From: Anniella stebbinsi
Taxonomy: Eukaryota > Chordata > Lepidosauria > Squamata > Anniellidae
Assembly (NCBI GenBank): GCA_029215795.1
Contig: JARDYH010000002.1
Coordinates: 294,283,973 to 294,347,972 of the forward strand
DNA length: 64,000 nt
Direction: 5' to 3'
The notes beneath the pieces were generated by a model. That model saw nothing but the letters and a program-made list of their open reading frames with translations, was not told the origin of the DNA and ran no database searches. This document shows positions 35,086 through 46,449 of the stretch, in pieces. Within the stretch, counting starts at the first letter, position 1, and every line of letters starts with the position of its first letter. Made by a program: the position numbers and the translations under genes.

Positions 35086-36970
35086 AAATCATTTCTAGCA
35101 GGAGCAGGTCTTTTGTAAAGCTGATCGGTCTCAATTACTCATTGTTTAAAATACTTTGCATTATAACAGGGAACAATATAATGTCACTGGGAAAATGAAT
35201 AACCCCCAAGTCCTCTCCAACTGCTGTGAAGATTGCAGCTAAGTTTATTGGAAAGAGAGAGCTCTGGGGGTGGGGGTGGGAGGTGACATCAGCAACCCTG
35301 CTAATGAAAAAGTGCTGGCTCTATGTCCCTATGGCCCCTGGCTCCGCTATACCACTGCTCATTTTTTCCAAACTCTAAATTCAAAAATACTGGAAGTGTG
35401 TGTGTGTTCACACACACCCTAAAGAGGTATGTGGGAATGGGCTTTCCCTGTTCCCCTACAGTTAAGTCCTTCTCAGGGAACTAAGCTTCTTCCCCCTGAC
35501 CATTACATTCATAGATATATCACATGCTATTGCTGACAAAAGGGGGCAGGGAAAATAGCACACTGCAGTGGGAAATCACTCCCAGGGCTTCAAATAAATG
35601 ACTGCTTGCAAACTGCTGAAGAAACAAGTCCATGGTGAAACCTACAGTCTCCCTTATTAGCCAATTTAATCATAAATTCAGCTTGGTAGCAAAAAAAAAA
35701 ATCCTGTGGAAATAGGCCTATCCAGATTAATAATTTTACAAAATATTCATGTGAAATGCTATTTATTAAGTATTACGCAGCAAAGTAGATAAAGGTACCT
35801 GGCAGCACTTGACACCTCATGTCTCTGAACTGGTGAATCAGTGAATGTTCTTAGGTGGTTGGATTCTAAAAAAAACAGCACTCTGAATTTGAGGCTGTGT
35901 ACATATGATCATTTCTGACATGCAACAGGAGTGACATCTCCTTTAATGCTACCAGAGTACTAGCAGATTGATATCTACCCACACAGAATAGAAGGGGAAG
36001 TGTCTTGATGTGGGCTGGTGGTGATAGTGAAAAAGATTTTAAATTCCAGTTTTCTAATTGCAGTTACTCTGGTACTCCCATAGAATTTAAAGGATTTGTG
36101 AAATTGACTAGACCAGAGGACAAGCAGTTTCTAGTCTGGTCTATTTCATTGCACATAATGAAGCAAATGCTTTAATTTGTAACTATTTGAACACATGTAT
36201 GCAATCTCTTTAGCATATTTAAATAAAACAACAACAACCATTTACACAAATGAGAGGTGAAAAAGGAAGTGTGCTACTACTTGTTATAATCACTACCCAA
36301 CAAGCACCCCAGAGAGCCATCATGCCAAAATGTACACATCTATTGCATCAGATGTTATAACTTTGTTGCAAGCTTCCTTAACAACTTGGTTATAGGGAAG
36401 CATATAAATATTTTTTTTAAAAAAAAAATCAGTGCTGGTCACATTCTCCGGGTATGTTTCATCATTTCCATTTGGTGTGTTATGAATTCTTTCTTAGTTT
36501 CTATGGGGGGAAAGGTGAGATAAAGATGGAATGCTTCAATGAATAAATCCCACAATTCTGGACTGATCAGACACTATGGTGAAGAAAAAGATGGGGGGAG
36601 GCTAGAGTGTCATCCATGCATAATTCAGGCAGCGGCAGCTCTAAAATACAGCTTACAAATTTCTGAAAAGCCACAAAATGTGCATCTTCCATTAAAATGT
36701 GCACCTTCCATTAAACAGTGGGGGAGGTTCTATAGTCTTTATTTCTTATTTGTTATGCAAGCCCATACTGTGGGTGTTTAAGACAACTAATTCCCTGTAG
36801 GGATTTTTGTTTCCATTTTACAGAGATTGAACAGAACACTATAAGCATTGTCTTGAAGACCAGACTGCATAAGTAGGACACACCATCAGTACCACACAAG
36901 TGCAGAAAGCAAATCCCAAAAGTTGCCTCTGGGAAGAAGCTACCACTAGAGCAAATAAATGCTTCCGCAT
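35086..36970. other. Intronic stretch, nothing recognised
   Basis: No exon, repeat edge or RNA gene. Short A and T homopolymers near 35692 and 36412. Confidence 0.45.
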
Positions 36971-36976
36971 CTGCAG

Positions 36977-37030
36977 TTAATAATAATAATAATAATAACA
37001 ACAATTTATTTCTTACCCGCCTCTCTCCTC
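36977..37030 (-). mobile_element. L2-type LINE tail scrap
   Basis: (AAT)n then AACAATTTATTTCTTACCCG, CCTCTCTCC, antisense to the L2 3' terminus; about 50 bp. Confidence 0.7.
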
Positions 37031-37034
37031 ACTC

Positions 37035-38050
37035 ATTTCCATTTTTCTTTCAATTACACACTGAAGTCTATTAGGTCACTTGAAGAGCTAATTGTTTGCC
37101 AAATTCCTTATATTAAGCTACAACCATTTCCAGTTAGCGGCATAGTTTAGGAAAGGGCTTTGGGGTCTGTGAACACTTGCATAATTCAAAGCTGTCTAGA
37201 CCTAGTATGGCACAGTTCCAGCCTGGATCATATTTTTATGCCGAGTTATTTCCCCCTTGAATGCAGGATTTTATAATGGAAACTTTGACAGATCCTCAAC
37301 TAAGTCCCTAGAGTGGGTTCAGGCTTGATGCATATGATGCTTGTTTAATTAATTAAAAATATAGATGCAATCAAGATTTGACAACAGAATTCTTTTAAAC
37401 TGGTATTTAAGTCTTGCCAGTTTAATTTCTTCTGTTCATCAACTGTGTCACTTAAAAACAAACAAAAATCATTTCCCATCTTTATTTATGAAATTTAATG
37501 ATTCAAATTCAGACAATGTTTGCTTTGTGCATCCACTCTTATTTTCTTTTTATATCCTCCCCTTCATTCACAGCATTATGTTACAGGGATAAATACACCA
37601 TGCACTGCATAAATATTACGTTAAAGATGGAAATGTTCCAAGACAGAAACCAGGCCGGTATCACAAACAGTGTTTGGAGAATATTTCAATGGCTTCCAAA
37701 TTAAGTATGCTTCAATGTTGCCCACAATATCCCTTTATAAATTTGTTTTCTACAAACATTTGGAGGGATGTTTTCTTTCTTTTCATGCCACTGGAAAGCA
37801 GAATCCCATACGCACTTGCACAAATGTGTTCATATAAATATTTGTACCAGAAATGTTTCTGGGAAAGTCTTCGCAAATTTTGGAAAGCAACAGGAAGAAT
37901 TAGCATATATCTTTTCAAGACATGCTTAGCAGTAGCAAAGAAGAAAGTAAGCGTTTTAAGTGCTTTAAATCTTCCATTATTTAGTTATTTAGATTCTTTT
38001 GAACAGCCAAACTTTTGATGCAAGTTCTTCAAGGTGGAGGAAACAAACAA
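37035..38050. other. Intronic stretch, nothing recognised
   Basis: AT-rich, repeat-poor. Frames at 37365-38018 are short and unlike any family. Confidence 0.4.
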
Positions 38051-38150
38051 CATACCAACAAGACTATCTGAGGAAGCTGATGAGCATAAAAATAATTACA
38101 GAAACCAATAGAAATAAATAAGTATATTAACCATAAAAGACTGTCTAAAT

Positions 38151-39032
38151 CAGGGGAAGGTAATATGGTGCCCATGGGCAATAACCCACCCTCAGACACT
38201 TGTCTCAGCACCTGCCAAGGTGTCTTGGCCCTTCTACTTTTGGGGAGGGTGGTGGTTTCTTTAAATTCACACATTTTCTTACCTGCAGCTGGGATCACTT
38301 GGAAGCAACGTGACGGTCTCCAGCCACTGCCATCTTCATCTCCATGAATGCCTCTGGGCCAGACATGGGGCTCAGAGACAGTCCTAGGAAATGAGGACAG
38401 CATATGGCTGCAGGCCACTACTTTACTCTATGGCTTTCCCAGCTACCAAGAAAAAGAAAAGAAAAGAGGCTCCTGTCACTTCTGTCTGGTAAGGTAGGAC
38501 TAAAGAGAGCAGTGGGTGGGGTTAGGAAGGACAGCAGTAAGCCAGCTGAGGGAGGCAGGGTCAGGGAAGCCAGCAGAGGATAAAGAAGATGGCAGGAAGC
38601 CAGTGGGAGAAACCTGGGAGGGTTGTGTGCTTGTATGTCTGAATGCATGAGGCCTGCATGTGTGTAAGAGAGGGGGGGGGGGTTAGGAGGGAGTTTAGAG
38701 GGACGCTGAAAAAGAGTGAGTGTGGGTTTTTATGTGCTTGCAGTGACCAGGAGAAGAAGAAGGAGGAGGAGGAGGAGGAGGAGAAGGAGAAGGAGAAGAA
38801 TTTATTACTTACCCACCTCTCCGTTTGGATCGAGGTGGGGAACAACAATATAATAAAATACATAAAACTGATTAAAACATGACACACATTATTAAAACTG
38901 CATTAAAACATCCTAAAAACAGGGACAGACATGTGTCTATGCCTCCCATAGCACCCATTTTGTGGTGGTGCCTAGGACACTTTCTGAAATTGCCAAATGT
39001 GCCCATGGGCCCAAAAAGGTTGCTAATCTCTG
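38151..39032. mobile_element. hAT-like element, 882 bp, perfect 8-bp duplication
   Basis: Left CAGGGGAAGGTAATATGGTG CCCATGGGC and right GCCCATGGGCCCAAAAAGGT TGCTAATCTCTG are imperfect inverted repeats. GTCTAAAT occurs at 38143-38150 and again at 39033-39040. The interior has a GGA-rich tract (38756-38793) and its own L2 tail (38796-38920). Related to 19277-19859 by the AGCACCCATTTTGTGGTGGT segment near the right end. Confidence 0.9.
38796..38920 (-). mobile_element. L2 3' tail inside the hAT-like element
   Basis: TTACTTACCCACCTCTCCGT, TTGGATCGAGGTGGGGAACA is antisense to the 3' end of the L2 at 52259-55747. It starts right after the GGA/GAA tract. Confidence 0.8.
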
Positions 39033-39599
39033 GTCTAAATAAACAACTCTTTAAAGCCTTCTTAAAATGGCCAAGGTCTCAAATCTGTTCAAATTGGCTA
39101 CATCAATGGGGGGAGAGCTAACATTAAGAAAGACCTGTTCAGGATAGCACCACCTTAGTAACAATGGAGCTGCATAAGGCCTGTGCAAGTTCTGAAAAGA
39201 GCTGCAAGGTTCATATGAGAGAAGATGCTGCCTCAAAACTCCTTCCCTGTAACGGACTTTTAAGGTAAGCACCAGAACATGGATTTTAGCCCATAAATAA
39301 CCAAGAGAGCTCAAGTAGGATCAGTTTGTATGTTCCTTGGAACTAACAGTTGAAACCAGTCTGGCAACTACATTCTGGATCTGTTGCATCTTCTGAACCA
39401 TCTTCAAGGGAAGCCTCATGTATTGTGTGTTGCAGTAGTCTTACCAGAAATAATCACAGATGGAGATTTTGGAAGCTTTGGAGAATCCCTTGTTGGGTTA
39501 CTGTTGCCAGGGCTGGAGGAGCAATAGAGGCAATTTCTGCTTATCCAGCCTTTTCCCCAATGTTTTCCACTAGGAAGGCCTCTGAGTACATCTAGTGGA

Positions 39600-40003
39600 G
39601 TTGCACGGGCAGAGACAGAGTTGAGAGGCTTTAGAATCCTGAGGATCCTGGTCTCTTCTCCTCCTTCCTGTCCCCATCCACCAGCATCCACCCCTTTTCC
39701 TTTCCCCACCCTTTTCCAAGTTCATGATATTAACCTCCGAAGAGGAGCCATCACTGAGCTTTCCACCGCAGCTGTGAGAGGGGCGCGGGTGAAGATCAGA
39801 GTGGGGATTTTCACCTTCAAGGTCATACCTCTGTCTACGGTCTTGGAAGTGAAAACCTCCACTATCCTATTGCCCTGCAGAAAATGTTTAGGGGCCGTAG
39901 GATTGCCCTGCCCAGGTTTTATATTGTATCATGTTGTATTTGGTGTTTTTTTGTTTTGTTTTTTAGCTTTTGTGAACCACCCAGAGTGCTTTGGCTATTG
40001 CAT

Positions 40004-40043
<40 letters not shown>
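39600..40043 (+). mobile_element. L2 3' end preceded by unidentified sequence
   Basis: GCTTTTGTGAACCACCCAGA, GTGCTTTGGCTATTG (39966-39999) is the L2 3' terminus, followed by (AAAG)n at 40006-40042. The preceding 39621-39900 stays open in a 156-codon frame, but it is biased and unrecognised; I do not call it a gene. Confidence 0.6.
40006..40042. repeat. (AAAG)n microsatellite
   Basis: About nine units at the L2 tail. Confidence 0.95.
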
Positions 40044-40324
40044 GTAACATATTTTACACCCACACTCTTGTGTCCTACATATGCCAGTTAAAATGGAACC
40101 CATATACATGCTCCTCCCATTTATCTGCACCAGAATTCTTCATGTTTTGTGTGTATCCCTGACATAATCAACTATTTCACCACTATCCAATTTTTTTTAA
40201 TACTCAATAAAATATTTCTTAAAACGATACTTTATTTGCATCTATGCATCTTAGTTTATTTTTACCTATGTAAGATTCCAATAGTATTGACAGTTGACTG
40301 ATCCAATGAACGGGGAGAGAAAAA

Positions 40325-40530
40325 TGATACACATTAAAGGTCAACTCAAGAATTTGAGGGCGTTCCTTGGAGTTGTGTGAATAAAGGTTTTGTAGTCTCT
40401 ATTTGTAGTGGCTTTGGCACTGGTACTTGTGTTAAGTACCCTGTCGTCAAAGGAGGCAACCAGTAAAATAACTCTTCTACCTCCGGACGCTTGTGTCCGG
40501 TTATAGCTGCTTTGACTGAAATACATGACT
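40325..40530 (+). other. Possible LTR-like or other retroelement scrap
   Basis: GTGTGAATAAAGGTTTTGTA contains a poly(A) signal followed by GT-rich text, then CTACCTCCGGACGCTTGTGT with CpGs. This could be the R-U5 part of an LTR, but no ends or duplication are seen. Confidence 0.2.
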
Positions 40531-40741
40531 TATTTTCCTCTCTAGTGTTTTTATTTAATTTTCTGCTTGATAATATCCACTTACAGAGTAGTATTTCAGG
40601 GCAAAGCTCTATTCTGAATGCGTAAAAAGATTCTGGAACTGTTGTTGTATGTAGCTCAAAGCAAACATTTTGGTTCCAGGAAACTACAGGAACTAATTTT
40701 GTGCCTTCTAAAGAGGCTTCTGCAAAACTACTCAGTGCTAC

Positions 40742-40782
40742 CTGGAGGAGGAGGAGGAGGAGGGGGAGGAGGAGGAGGAGGA
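40742..40782. repeat. (GGA)n microsatellite
   Basis: Thirteen or so GGA units; gives an artefactual poly-Gly frame. Confidence 0.95.
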
Positions 40783-40842
40783 GATCATCTCAAGAGAGGC
40801 TTTGCTCTTTCTTTTTCTCTCCATTCTAACAACTAGCCTTAT

Positions 40843-41014
40843 TTATTTTATTTATTTATTTATTAAAACATTAGCATCCCACCCTATTATCACTGGGATC
40901 TCAGGGCAGTGTACAGGTAAAAACAGAACAATATAAACATAAATGATTTACACAGCTTAAAACGTATTAAATTGTTAACAAATTAAATATTAAAAGCAAT
41001 AAAACAATTAAAAC
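40843..41014 (-). mobile_element. L2-type LINE tail
   Basis: (TTTA)n then CATCCCACCCTATTATCACT, GGGATCTCAGGGCAGTGTAC is an antisense LINE 3' end. It is the left flank of the element at 41018. Confidence 0.65.
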
Positions 41015-41755
41015 TATGGCTCAGTTCGGACAACACGCTGAGCAACGGTTGTTGAATTACCTACTGATGGTTGTTGAAAAAGGTGGCGATCTACAGACAA
41101 CACGCTGCAGCAGGGGCTGCAAGGAATCGGCTACCACCCCGGTTGCAAATTGCCAACTCGGTTCTGACTGACAGCTCGGCTGCCATTTTCCCCGCTTACC
41201 AAACTCCGTTAGTCCTCCAGCAGGTATCCCAGCACACACTGCGGCTGAAAACCATGGGTGCCGCCATTGAAGCCGATGCAGGACACGCCTCCCAAACCCC
41301 ATTGGCCGCCTCAGTCAGTGGGCGGAACTCAGCAGCCTCCGGCAAAGAGGCAGCCAGGAGGAACGGCCGCACCAATACAACAGTCGCACCCCGCGCCCAG
41401 CACTGTAATTCCAACGTTGGCACCCACGCCCTAGCCCCCCCCTCCCTCCTAGAGCATCTTCCGCACACACAGGAAAGAAGGCAAGAGTGGGGTGGCATAG
41501 AAAACTTTATTCAGCAGGGAGACCAGACATGGGCACTAAGGCACATGGGCACCACTATGCCAGGGCAGAACCTACGGAAAGGACAGTTGCCCCCGGGAAG
41601 GGAGGAGGTGGCTGGAAGGCACAGCGGTGAAGAGGGGACGGACGAGGCCACACCCCCAGGGAGCCAAGCATGGAACGTGCCAAGGGGATGAGGTGGAGAG
41701 GGGTGGCATGCCAGGGAAAGATGCCAGTCCACAGATGAAACTCTACAGCCGACGC

Positions 41756-42280
41756 TCACAAGGGGTGGGGGTAGCTCAGCCAGATCCAGGCACTGATACT
41801 TTCACGCACCCGGGACGCCTCCGCACAGGCGCGACGCTCCCCAATGGGATTCTTGGGGCCCGGCAAAGGCTCGCTGTCCAGCCGTGTTGGGCAGATGAGG
41901 GGGGGCTTTCTGGCCGCCGCTTCCCCTGCCCTCGTCCTTCTGGGTGAAGCAAGGGTGGAGGTGGCGGTGCAGTGGGGGTCTACTTTGGATGGGGTGTTGT
42001 TCTCCCTCTTGGTGTGGGGGGGCTGCCCCTTGCTCCAGGGCACCTGGGGATGTTGCTTATTCCATTTCCCCCTCCCCCTCTTGGCCATGGCTCCCTTCTG
42101 GTGTGCTTCCCTGTCCGTTTGGGTAGCTGACTGGCCCCTTGTTGAGCTCCGTGCCGGCTGCCTGGTGGGGAAGGTGGGCATCCTGGTTGCTATGGCGGTG
42201 ATGCCGGAGATCTGTTGTGAGAGTGCTTGAGCAGCCCCCGCTTTCTGCCGCTCCACTCTCTGTTCTTCCGTGCTCAACAA
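41756..42280 (-). CDS. Predicted 174-aa protein of the 41018-42502 element
   Basis: Starts MLSTEEQRVERQKAGAAQAL and is strongly basic, with many Gln, Thr, Ser and Pro; no catalytic motif is seen. The beginning has the look of the Glu/Gln/Arg-rich segment after a Myb/SANT-type DNA-binding region in Harbinger-like transposons, but this is a guess. An in-phase upstream exon may be lost. The opposite strand is also open (41844-42230), a warning that GC bias may explain the frame. The AATAAA at about 41508 downstream on the same strand favours the minus-strand reading. Confidence 0.3.
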   Translation of the reverse strand: MLSTEEQRVERQKAGAAQALSQQISGITAIATRMPTFPTRQPARSSTRGQSATQTDREAHQKGAMAKRGRGKWNKQHPQVPWSKGQPPHTKRENNTPSKVDPHCTATSTLASPRRTRAGEAAARKPPLICPTRLDSEPLPGPKNPIGERRACAEASRVRESISAWIWLSYPHPL

Positions 42281-42416
42281 CTCACGATCGTTGATTCAAC
42301 AACGCTCCAATTCGGACAACACATTTGTCAATTGACAATTCAACAACCAGTTCACAAAGTGAGTTGTTCCTCTCAGTTGTTACTTTGCCTACTGTGGGTT
42401 GTTGCTCTGTTGTGTG

Positions 42417-42502
42417 GCTGAATTCGGACGACACGTTTAACAACTCAACGGGTTGTTGCTTCAACAACCCACAGTTGTTAAACGTGTTGTCCGAATTGAG
42501 CC
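42417..42502. repeat. 86-bp palindrome at the right end of the element
   Basis: GGCTGAATTCGGACGACACG pairs with CGTGTTGTCCGAATTGAGCC, and TTTAACAACTC with the ACAGTTGTTAAA arm around GGGTTGTTGCTTCAACAACC. It is a complete minimal inverted-repeat unit within the larger element. Confidence 0.85.
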
Positions 42503-42505
42503 TAT

Positions 42506-42898
42506 GTGTCTGGCTATTTCTCCGCCTCTTTTCTCACTATTTCTCTACCTTGCTAGCCCTAGCCTTGCTCTCTCCCTCCCACTCATCCCATTATCTTGCT
42601 GTTTTGCTCCACTCCCAGCCTCTAGCCTCACTCTTTCTATCCCTCCATCTCTTTATCTCGCTGTTTCTCCCCATCCCAGGCTCTAGTGTCACACTTCCTC
42701 TCCCCTCTCGCCTTGCTATTTCCCCCTCCTTCCCAGCCTCTATCCTCACTATTTCTTTCCCTCCACCTCTTTGGAGTAGCCAGGTAGTCATTATATGGCT
42801 AGCAACATCCTCCATGGGAGCCATTTTATGGTGGTGCTCACATCAGTTTCCCTAATTCCCAAATGTGCACACATGTCCAAAAGGTTGGGGGACCACAG
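42506..42898. mobile_element. Right part of a hAT-like element related to 19277-19859
   Basis: C/T-rich tandem text (CTCTAGCCTCACTCTTTC, TCGCTGTTTCTCCCCATCCC), then GGAGCCATTTTATGGTGGTG CTCACATCAG and GTCCAAAAGGTTGGGGGACC match the right two-thirds of 19277-19859. Its left part is absent. Confidence 0.65.
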
Positions 42899-42899
42899 C

Positions 42900-45060
42900 C
42901 TTAGTATGTGACAAATACTGCATGTTAACTTCACTAAGTGTAAACCCGGCAGAAATTCATAAGCACTTGTATGCACATAGCAAGATAGACATGTTTTCCC
43001 ATGTAAGAAACTCATCTTATGCAAATTGCCAGAAAGACTACAAATATAACTGGAATTTAGGATGGTATTTCGCAAGCCACATCAGATAGATAGATAGATG
43101 ATAGATAGATAGATGTTTGAAAATTTGAGATGAAAGATAGAAAAATGCAGAATTGCATGCCTGACCTGAAAAGGAAAGTTGTTTGTGCCAACACTTTAAC
43201 ATTAGGAGGCATTGATGGAGCAGGCCATCTCTGCAAAAATATTATCCGTTTAACATAGCCAAAGTTAGTGAGAGGATGGGCTATTTGCCACAAATGCTGG
43301 ATATAGATGCTAAGTCAAGTTCAAAAATTTGTTTTCACTTTGCATCAAAAATTTTCAGCCATTCCCAAGTGTATTCTTCTTGTCTTGGCACAATCTGTTA
43401 ATTCATGCCATTTTTGTTTTGGGCTCCTTTATCATGCATTGGTCAAAAGGTCCATTGACTCTTCAGAATTACACACAACACCCACACCCACGAGGGTTGT
43501 TCATGGGTTGTTTTGTCAGGCTACAAAGGTGGTGGACAAGGGGGTGAGGGGAAATACCAGCCACTCTATATACCAGTACAGTATTACAGTGCTGAAAGGC
43601 ATTTGGGATACAGGGAGGGAGTGGGCAAAGGAGGAGGGGGAAAACAACCAGGGATTGAGAAAACAAACCACAGTTTGTTCAATCATATTCCAGACAAAAC
43701 TTGGCTAGAGCAATAAGCTATGGATTAAATACACTGTGGGTTAGCGTTTTGTATGAACAGAGCACACATTAGGTTGAACTTAATTTATACACTGTAGGAT
43801 GTATGTTTTTACATACACAAACCACCAAGAATTATCATTCTTACACATCAATGTGCTCTGAATTGCTTCTAACAGCATGTATAGCTCTACTGAGTTCTCC
43901 TTGCACTCCACAGTATTTTTTTTCTTGCAAGGCAAGGGCTTCTGAGGTTACAACTCCCAGGACAGTCCAACTTCAAAAATTCAACGTTGAGTCATTGACC
44001 ATGCCAGTAAAATGCCAGCAATGGCAAAATATGAAACATCAAAAAGCCTCAGTGTATTTCTTTCTAAGCAATTAGTGAGTGGGTTTAGGTATAGTGTAAA
44101 GATATAGCCGGAGTTTGGAGGTTTGGGGAATGATATATGTTGAAAATATCCCAGTAAGCAGGGGGTGGGGGGAGAAACCTGTTTGAAGTGAGAATTGTTA
44201 GAGCTAGCACTGAGCCCGCCCCAGTCAATGGAAAGTTTCATTGGCACCTGGGATTTGCTGCTTTGGGCAGCTGCCTAACTAGCACCACAGCCCAGCATAT
44301 AATACTGTCATCAGGTAGAGAGGAATGTGCAGCCCAGCAAGCCAGATGTGCATGGAAAAGTACATTTCCTCCAATAGATTTTGCCACCTCCATGTCCTTC
44401 CCATTTTGCTTTTCCACTGATCTCATTTGTGAAGTGGTAGAAAAAGAAAAGGGGGGGGGAAGAGAGGCACCAAGCAGCTTTGCTTTGCTCCCCCATAACC
44501 GGCTGAATCCTGGGTTTCTTGAGTCAGTATTCTCATTTTTAACAACTGTCTGTGAATTATCTAAAGCTCAAAGGGGAAAAAAGGACTAAGTGTGCTGAAA
44601 ATTGCTGAGGCCTTTCGAGACAGACAATGCCACATTGCCACCCTTTTCAGGGACTCCCATTCAAGAGTGTAATCAATATAAACAATAATCTGAAATAATC
44701 TAAAAGCAGCAACTACTCAGCTATTATATTACACAGTTGTTGCCAGCAGCAATCACCATAATTAAACGGAAAGCAGTGCTTATTCAAGAACCCACTTTGA
44801 ACTTCCGCAAAACATTCATCCTTCCAGTTGCAGCAAGCATCTCAGGGTATTCACAGGCCAGCTAAAAACATTTTTGATCCACCAATGTGTGCCACGACAG
44901 CAGGTGGGCATGATGAACAAGCGGACAGGATGGCAGCCTCCCTCCTGCCTCACAACAATCTGCTCTGTAGGGTGGCGAAACTCTCTGGAACAGCTGGGGG
45001 CTGCAGAAGGAGGGGAAATGGACAAAGATGGCTTCCCCCACTTTCTCCCAGGAGGAACAC
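42900..45060. other. Intronic stretch with a (GATA)n
   Basis: Short (GATA)n at 43086-43115. Frames such as 43307-43708 (133 aa) and 44188-44589 (133 aa) show no family similarity. Nothing else recognised. Confidence 0.4.
43086..43115. repeat. (GATA)n microsatellite
   Basis: TAGATAGATAGATGATAGATAGATAG with one interruption. Confidence 0.93.
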
Positions 45061-45067
45061 CATCCAG

Positions 45068-45192
45068 GGGGTTGGATCTGGACTTAGTCCCTGAGTGAAA
45101 TCAATAGGACTTCCATTAGTCATGGCTGCCTTAGCTCCCATGGATTTTAGAGGGGTGTACTCTAAGGAGGAGTAAATCTGGATCCAACCCAG
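45068..45192. mobile_element. Short inverted-repeat element
   Basis: GGGTTGGATCTGGACTTAGT at the left and, complemented, GGGTTGGATCCAGATTTACT at the right. No demonstrable duplication; the superfamily is unknown. Confidence 0.55.
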
Positions 45193-45524
45193 AAAATGCT
45201 CCTGCTGGTAGAAAAGAAGCTGGATCCAATCCTTTGTGTCCATCCAGTATCGTGCTGCTCTAAGACAGTTCTGTGGTCCAAGGGATACGATGAGGAGGGG
45301 ATGAGAGGGATATAATGATGGGGAATAGGGCTGGAGCCCTCTTTCCCCCTCAGATATACCACAGGCTGGCTGTGAAATTGTTTGAACCACTTCTTAGTGC
45401 TTATCTGTGGTAGCTGCCAAACTTGGCAATGTAAGTGTTTAAAAGGGAAATAATTACAGAACTTGAAAATAAATGTGATTTTTTTTTAAATGGCTCATTA
45501 ATGGAACAGTCTTCATATAAAGCC

Positions 45525-45655
45525 TTGTAGTGTTTTAATTTTTGTATATTGTTTTTAATTGTTTTAATTCTATGTAAACCGCCCAGAGAGCTTCGGCTAT
45601 GGGGCGGTATACAAATGTAATAAAATAAATAAAATAAATAAATAAAGATAGATTT
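45525..45655 (+). mobile_element. L2-type LINE 3' end
   Basis: TAAACCGCCCAGAGAGCTTC, GGCTATGGGGCGGTATACAA and (AAAT)n are the typical 3' terminus, 5'-truncated. Confidence 0.85.
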
Positions 45656-45944
45656 GCACTCAGTTCCGTGCAGAAAGTGTCTTCTTTTTAAAAAATAAAT
45701 AAAACATCCACTTATTTGAGGAGAGGAAAGATATTACTGTACACACTGGTGAGCAGAAAATCACCAACTGTCCCAGCAGAACCATTATAAGAAAAATCAG
45801 CCACATCCAGTAAGGAACAAAATTGGAGGGGGCACTGTCGAAAAAGTACATGGACAGTTTGGTCCAGTATTGAGAAGGCATGCAGGATACAAATAGAAAG
45901 ACTCTTTCAAGCCTTAATATGCAAATATCAAGGAACCAGAGTGA

Positions 45945-46196
45945 GAGAGCCAGTATAGTGTAGTGGTGAGAGAGTTGGACTGGGACTTGAGAGACCTGAG
46001 TTCTAGTCCCCATTCAGCCATGAAGCTCACTGGGTGGCTTTGGGCCAGTCACTGACTTGCAGCCTAACCTACTTCACAGGGTTGTTGTGAGCATAAAATG
46101 GATAGAAGGAAGACCATGTAACCTGCCTTGGTTCCTAGCAAGAGGAAAAAAGGCAGGATATAAATGCAATAATAATAATAATTAAAAAAATAATAA
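45945..46196 (+). mobile_element. tRNA-derived SINE with LINE-like tail
   Basis: AGAGCCAGTATAGTGTAGTG, GTGAGAGAGTTGGACTGGGA (A-box region), GAGTTCTAGTCCC (B box), GCCATGAAGCTCACTGGGTG, AACCTACTTCACAGGGTTGT, then GGCAGGATATAAATGCAATA ATAAT. The tail resembles the 3' end of L2-type LINEs, consistent with borrowed reverse transcriptase. This is a different family from 2050-2230. Confidence 0.9.
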
Positions 46197-46204
46197 AACA
46201 CACA

Positions 46205-46445
46205 TGGACTTATAAAGCAACAGGTGGCTACTGGAGAGAATGCCTACTCAGTGGTGGCACCTCTAAAGTAGGGCAATGCATTCCCTTAGAGAGATTTGCT
46301 TGGTGCCTGCCTTACTGTCCTTTCACTGCCAGGCAAGGACCTCTTTATTTTCCTAAGCCTTTTAGATAAAATTTTACTCCTTTTATAATTTTGTGGTCTT
46401 TTAAAAGTAGTTTTTTAATATATTAATTGCTTTATGCTTTTTATA
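46205..46445 (+). mobile_element. L2-type LINE fragment
   Basis: CAGTGGTGGCACCTCTAAAG, AGAGAGATTTGCTTGGTGCC, GCCAGGCAAGGACCTCTTTA parallels 16440-16570 of the L2 at 15200-16810. Confidence 0.75.
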
Positions 46446-46449
46446 AACC

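Larger units (their letters stand above)
38051..39480 (-). mobile_element. L2-type LINE fragment, interrupted by a hAT-like element
   Basis: The antisense L2 3' region reads through GTCTAAAT (38143-38150) and resumes at 39033. On the minus strand, 39314-39051 encodes LGYLWAKIHVLVLTLK and HLLSYEPCSSF, relics of the ORF2 C-terminus, and TGTGTGTTGCAGTAGTCTTA (39424 onward) is the usual antisense coding block. The insert is 38151-39032. Confidence 0.7.
41018..42502 (-). mobile_element. GC-rich inverted-repeat DNA element, 1485 bp, with antisense transcript signals
   Basis: The ends GGCTCAGTTCGGACAACACG and, complemented, GGCTCAATTCGGACAACACG are inverted repeats of at least 20 bp with one mismatch, flanked by TAT (41015-41017, 42503-42505). 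Repeats of the end motif recur inside (42311, 42417). On the minus strand a 174-codon frame (42280-41756) is followed by AATAAAGTTTTCTATGCC at about 41511-41494, a poly(A) signal. A 3-bp duplication and a two-part coding plan would suit PIF/Harbinger, but TAT is not its usual TWA target, so the class is open. CpG-rich and well preserved, hence young. Confidence 0.75.

Noticed and set aside
39621..40091. 156-codon plus-strand frame
   Set aside because: It ends in an L2 tail and the (AAAG)n repeat; no domain, and its first part is simple C/T-rich DNA.
41071..41691. 206-codon plus-strand frame in the GC-rich element
   Set aside because: Composition-driven in CpG-rich DNA. The poly(A) signal and 3' layout favour the minus strand, and part of the frame overlaps the putative 3' UTR.
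45945..46196. tRNA gene
   Set aside because: Only tRNA-like promoter boxes; it has a LINE-like 3' tail and (AAT)n, so it is a SINE.
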